Positions 32,548-35,605 of a DNA stretch of 35,605 nucleotides are shown piece by piece. The DNA is taken from assembly GCA_945906765.1 (NCBI GenBank), contig CAMDRF010000024.1, forward strand, positions 1-35,605, read 5' to 3'. The translations under genes were made by a program, and so were the position numbers. Every line of letters begins with the position of its first letter. The stretch's first letter is position 1. The notes below the pieces were generated by a model. That model did not search any database and had not been told where the DNA came from. It saw only the letters and a list, made by a program, of their open reading frames with translations. This DNA is from Nitrosovibrio sp. Nv4 (GTDB lineage: Bacteria > Pseudomonadota > Gammaproteobacteria > Burkholderiales > SG8-39).

Positions 32548-33591
32548 GTGCCTGATAACAAACAGCCGCAATCCAGCATCGTCCTCTACCAGACCGAGGA
32601 CGGGCAGACGCGCATCCAGTGCCGGTTCGAGAACGAGACAATCTGGCTGACGCAAAAATTGATGGCGGAGCTGTTTAAGAAAGATGTCCGCACGATCAAC
32701 GAGCACATTCGGAACATCTTCGCCGAGAGTGAGCTGGCGGAGGATTCAGTTATCCGGAATTTCCGGATAACTGCCGCCGACGGGAAGAGCTACGAGACCC
32801 AGCACTACCATTTGGAGGTGATCATCGCCGTCGGCTACCGGGTGAAGTCTGCTCGCGGCACCCAGTTCCGCCAGTGGGCCACAGCCCGCTTGAGTGAGTA
32901 TCTGCTCAAGGGCTTCACCATGGATGACGAGCGGTTGAAGAATCCGCCGGGCAAGGGCCACATCGACTATTTCGACGAGTTGCTTGAGCGCATCCGTGAC
33001 ATCCGCTCAAGCGAGCGGCGGGTGTATCTGCGGGTGCGGGAGATCCTCGCGCTGGCCGCCGATTATTCCGCCACCGAGCCGGAGACGCAGGTGTTTTTCC
33101 AGACGATCCAGAACAAGCTGCACTTCGCCGCCACTGGGAAGACGGCGGCGGAGTTGATCGCCGAGCGGGCGGACGCCGCGCAACCCAACATGGGCCTGAT
33201 GGCCTGGCGCAGCGGCGTGGTGCGCAAGGGTGATGTGACGGTAGCGAAGAACTATTTGCGCGAAGATGAGATCGAAGAATTGAACCGGCTCGTCGTGATG
33301 TTCCTCGATTTTGCCGAGGATCAGGCGAAGCGGCGCAAGCAGATATTTCTCCAGAACTGGCTGACGCGGCTCCATGACTTCCTGAAGCTGAACGAACGCG
33401 CAATTTTGCCCGACGCCGGGAAGGTCAGCCGTGAGCAGGCGACCTCGCTCGCCGAGGAGGAATACGAACGCTTTTCCGCACGCCGTCGCGCCCAGTTGGA
33501 AAATGAAGCAGAGGCCGACCCCTTCAAGCTGCTCGAAGCCGAGGTGAAGAAACGGCCTGCCGCGAAGAAACCCAAACCCCGCAAGTCATGA
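32548..33591 (+). CDS. RhuM-family protein
   Basis: The 347-residue protein belongs to the RhuM family, named after a Salmonella pathogenicity-island gene; its biochemical function is unknown. The N-terminal part has a helix-turn-helix-like stretch (ETIWLTQKLMAELFKKDVRT, about 30-49) followed by NEHIRNIFAESELAEDSV. FRITAADGKSYETQHYHLEV and IIAVGYRVKSARGTQFRQWA (about 72-111) are the most conserved parts. The C terminus is Lys/Pro-rich. The start is GTG at 32548, 6 bp after hsdS, without a strong ribosome binding site. Its stop overlaps the hsdR start by ATGA. RhuM genes recur inside type I operons, so a role linked to restriction is inferred. Confidence 0.88.
   Translation: MPDNKQPQSSIVLYQTEDGQTRIQCRFENETIWLTQKLMAELFKKDVRTINEHIRNIFAESELAEDSVIRNFRITAADGKSYETQHYHLEVIIAVGYRVKSARGTQFRQWATARLSEYLLKGFTMDDERLKNPPGKGHIDYFDELLERIRDIRSSERRVYLRVREILALAADYSATEPETQVFFQTIQNKLHFAATGKTAAELIAERADAAQPNMGLMAWRSGVVRKGDVTVAKNYLREDEIEELNRLVVMFLDFAEDQAKRRKQIFLQNWLTRLHDFLKLNERAILPDAGKVSREQATSLAEEEYERFSARRRAQLENEAEADPFKLLEAEVKKRPAAKKPKPRKS
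32747..32773 (+). repeat. Perfect 13-bp palindrome inside the RhuM gene
   Basis: CAGTTATCCGGAA (32747-32759) and TTCCGGATAACTG (32761-32773) are exact reverse complements around a single central T. It encodes part of the conserved SVIRNFRITA segment, so it may be chance or a structural element in the mRNA. Confidence 0.75.
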
Positions 33592-35605
33592 ACGAAGCCG
33601 AAACCCGCGCCGAGCATATCGATCCCGCCCTCAAAGCGGCGGGCTGGGGGGTGGTTGACGGCAGCCGGGTCCGCCGCGAGTACCCGATCACGCTGGGCCG
33701 CATCGAAGGCCATGGCAAGCGCGGCAAACCGCTGATTGCCGACTATGTGCTGGAGTACCGCAACACCAAGTTGGCCGTGGTCGAGGCCAAGGCGTGGGAT
33801 GAAGAGGTGACCGAAGGGGTAGGGCAAGCCAAGAACTACGCCGGCAAGCTCGCGGTCCGCTTCACGTATGCGACGAACGGCAAAGGCATCTATGCCGTGG
33901 ACATGCAGACCGGCAAGGAAGGAGCGGTGCCGCACTACCCCTCGCCGGAAGAGCTCTGGAACCTGATTTTCGCGAAAGCCAATGCGTGGCGCGACCGCTT
34001 CGCCGGGGTGCCATTCGAGGACAAGGGCGGCTCACACCCCAGCCGCTACTATCAGGACATCGCCGTCGAAAGGGTGATGGAGGCAATCTCGGCCGGCAAG
34101 GACCGCGTCCTGCTCACGCTCGCCACGGGCACGGGAAAGACTTTCATCGCCTTCCAGATCGCGTGGAAGCTCTTCCATAGCCGCTGGAACCTGGGCCGCG
34201 AACCGTCACGCCGCCCGCGCATCTTGTTCCTGGCCGACCGTAATATCCTCGCCAACCAGGCCTACAACGCGTTCTCCGCTTTCCCCGAGGATGCGCTGGT
34301 GCGGATCGAGCCGGAGGACATCCGCAAGAAGGGCAAGGTGCCGAAGAACGGCAGCCTGTTCTTCACCATCTTCCAGACTTTCATGAGTGGGCCGCCGAAG
34401 GAGGGGAAGCCCTCGCCTTATTTCGGCGAGTATCCATCGGATTTCTTCGACTTCATCGTCATTGACGAGTGCCATCGTGGTGGCGCCAGCGACGAGAGTA
34501 ACTGGCGCGGCATCCTCGATTACTTCGCCCCGGCGGTGCAGCTCGGCCTCACCGCCACGCCCAAGCGCAGGGACAACGTGGATACCTATGCCTACTTCGG
34601 CGAGCCGGTCTACACCTATTCGCTCAAAGAGGGCATCAACGACGGCTTCCTGACGCCCTTCAAAGTGAAGCAGATTTCCACGACGCTGGACGACTATGTC
34701 TATACGCCCGACGACACGCTGATCGAGGGCGAAGTGGAAAAAGGGAAGCGGTACACTGAGAGCGACTTCAACAAGATCATCGAGATTAAGGAGCGTGAAG
34801 CGCACCGGGTAAAGATTTTCATGGAGCAGATCAACCAGCAGGAAAAGACGCTGGTTTTCTGCGCTTCCCAGAAGCACGCCCTCGCCGTGCGCGACCTCGT
34901 CAACCAGATGAAAACGGGTATGGACCCGAACTACTGCCAACGGGTCACGGCAGACGACGGCGTGCTGGGTGAGCAGCATCTGCGCGACTTCCAGGACAAC
35001 GAGAAGATGATCCCGACGATCCTGACCACATCGCAAAAGCTCTCCACCGGCGTGGACGCGCGCAACATCCGCAACATCGTGCTGATGCGCCCGATCAACT
35101 CGATGATCGAGTTCAAGCAGATCATCGGCCGCGGCACGCGGCTCTACGACGGCAAGGACTACTTCACGATCTACGACTTCGTGAAGGCGCACCACCACTT
35201 CAGCGACCCGGAGTGGGACGGCGAGCCGATCGACAACACCAGCACACCCTCAACCCCAGCGGAACCCGAGTCGGATATCCCGAAAGCCAAGGAACCGGCA
35301 GGCGACTACACGACGAAGAAGCCCAAGGCCCGCATCAAACTTGCCGACGGAAAAGCACGCAACATCCAGCACATGACGATGACGACCTTCTGGCACCCCG
35401 ACGGCACGCCGATGTCGGCGCAGCAGTTCATGGAAATGCTGTTCGGCAAGCTGCCCGAGTTCTTCAAGAACGAAGCCGAACTGCGTGCCCTGTGGAGCGC
35501 GCCGGATACGCGTGCGAAGCTGTTGCAGGGAATGGCGGAAAAAGGATTCGGCAAGGACCAGTTGGCGGAGATGCAGAAGATCATCGACGCCGAAAGGAGC
35601 GACCT
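33588..35605 (+). CDS. hsdR: Type I restriction-modification system, restriction subunit (cut by window edge)
   Basis: HsdR supplies the ATP-driven DNA translocase and the endonuclease of the complex. About 672 codons are visible and the frame is open at the right edge. The N-terminal nuclease shows LIADYVLEYRNTKLAVVEAK with Asp52 and ExK at 66-68. The SF2 motor has Walker A ATGTGKT (about 177-183), motif II IDECHRGG (about 292), motif III GLTATPKR and motif VI IIGRGTRL. A C-terminal part begins after ARIKLADGKARNIQH. The layout is typical of EcoAI-like (type IB) HsdR, which would leave roughly 130-150 residues beyond the window. The ATG at 33588 overlaps the RhuM stop. Confidence 0.94.
   Translation, partial: MNEAETRAEHIDPALKAAGWGVVDGSRVRREYPITLGRIEGHGKRGKPLIADYVLEYRNTKLAVVEAKAWDEEVTEGVGQAKNYAGKLAVRFTYATNGKGIYAVDMQTGKEGAVPHYPSPEELWNLIFAKANAWRDRFAGVPFEDKGGSHPSRYYQDIAVERVMEAISAGKDRVLLTLATGTGKTFIAFQIAWKLFHSRWNLGREPSRRPRILFLADRNILANQAYNAFSAFPEDALVRIEPEDIRKKGKVPKNGSLFFTIFQTFMSGPPKEGKPSPYFGEYPSDFFDFIVIDECHRGGASDESNWRGILDYFAPAVQLGLTATPKRRDNVDTYAYFGEPVYTYSLKEGINDGFLTPFKVKQISTTLDDYVYTPDDTLIEGEVEKGKRYTESDFNKIIEIKEREAHRVKIFMEQINQQEKTLVFCASQKHALAVRDLVNQMKTGMDPNYCQRVTADDGVLGEQHLRDFQDNEKMIPTILTTSQKLSTGVDARNIRNIVLMRPINSMIEFKQIIGRGTRLYDGKDYFTIYDFVKAHHHFSDPEWDGEPIDNTSTPSTPAEPESDIPKAKEPAGDYTTKKPKARIKLADGKARNIQHMTMTTFWHPDGTPMSAQQFMEMLFGKLPEFFKNEAELRALWSAPDTRAKLLQGMAEKGFGKDQLAEMQKIIDAERSD

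Overview
The window (about 35.6 kb, GC-rich, strong G/C third-position bias in most genes) looks like a chromosomal piece of a betaproteobacterium. The grounds are the aspS / DUF502 / fmdB cluster, the ssb / MFS / uvrA cluster, a complete GltIJKL-type transporter and the general protein character. No rRNA, tRNA or CRISPR array was seen. The species cannot be named from the sequence alone.

Core region (1-13 kb). aspS (cut by the left edge), a DUF502 membrane protein and an FmdB zinc-ribbon protein lie on the minus strand. ssb follows with a good LexA-like box upstream, then an MFS transporter divergent from uvrA. A PaaI-type thioesterase overlaps the end of uvrA. Next are an SbmA/YddA-like ABC exporter, an esterase, acetoacetyl-CoA ligase, a SAM methyltransferase and aspartate ammonia-lyase.

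Amino-acid region (13-18 kb). A secreted gamma-glutamyltransferase is followed by gltIJKL for glutamate/aspartate uptake. With aspA beside them, these could release glutamate in the periplasm, import Glu/Asp and convert Asp to fumarate. A terminator-like hairpin sits between gltI and gltJ, and another follows gltL.

Patchwork region (18-28 kb). Two Mrr-fold nucleases (one membrane-anchored, one classical Mrr on lower-GC DNA), an orphan HVO_A0114-type DNA-binding protein, a secreted hypothetical and a 3-hydroxyisobutyrate-dehydrogenase-like enzyme come first. A perfect 26-bp inverted repeat, a three-frame broken secreted-protein gene and a YkgJ-type cysteine-cluster protein follow. A NIPSNAP / lipase-like hydrolase / TPP-enzyme operon, a YccU-like CoA-binding protein and an AraC regulator with a one-base frameshift come next. 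The stretch ends with a deletion-riddled fossil of the circularly permuted ATP-grasp / DUF2126 locus.

Defence island (28-35.6 kb). A Phd/YefM-RelE/ParE toxin-antitoxin pair runs with overlapping ends straight into a type I restriction-modification operon: hsdM, a DUF1016 (YhcG-type) PD-(D/E)XK nuclease, hsdS, a RhuM-family gene and hsdR (cut by the right edge). The most striking signal is a 48-bp copy of the hsdM 3' end directly before hsdS. The DUF1016 gene lies exactly between the two copies, which points to a cargo nuclease inserted at the hsdM/hsdS junction. The DUF1016 gene also carries three in-frame palindromic repeat units.
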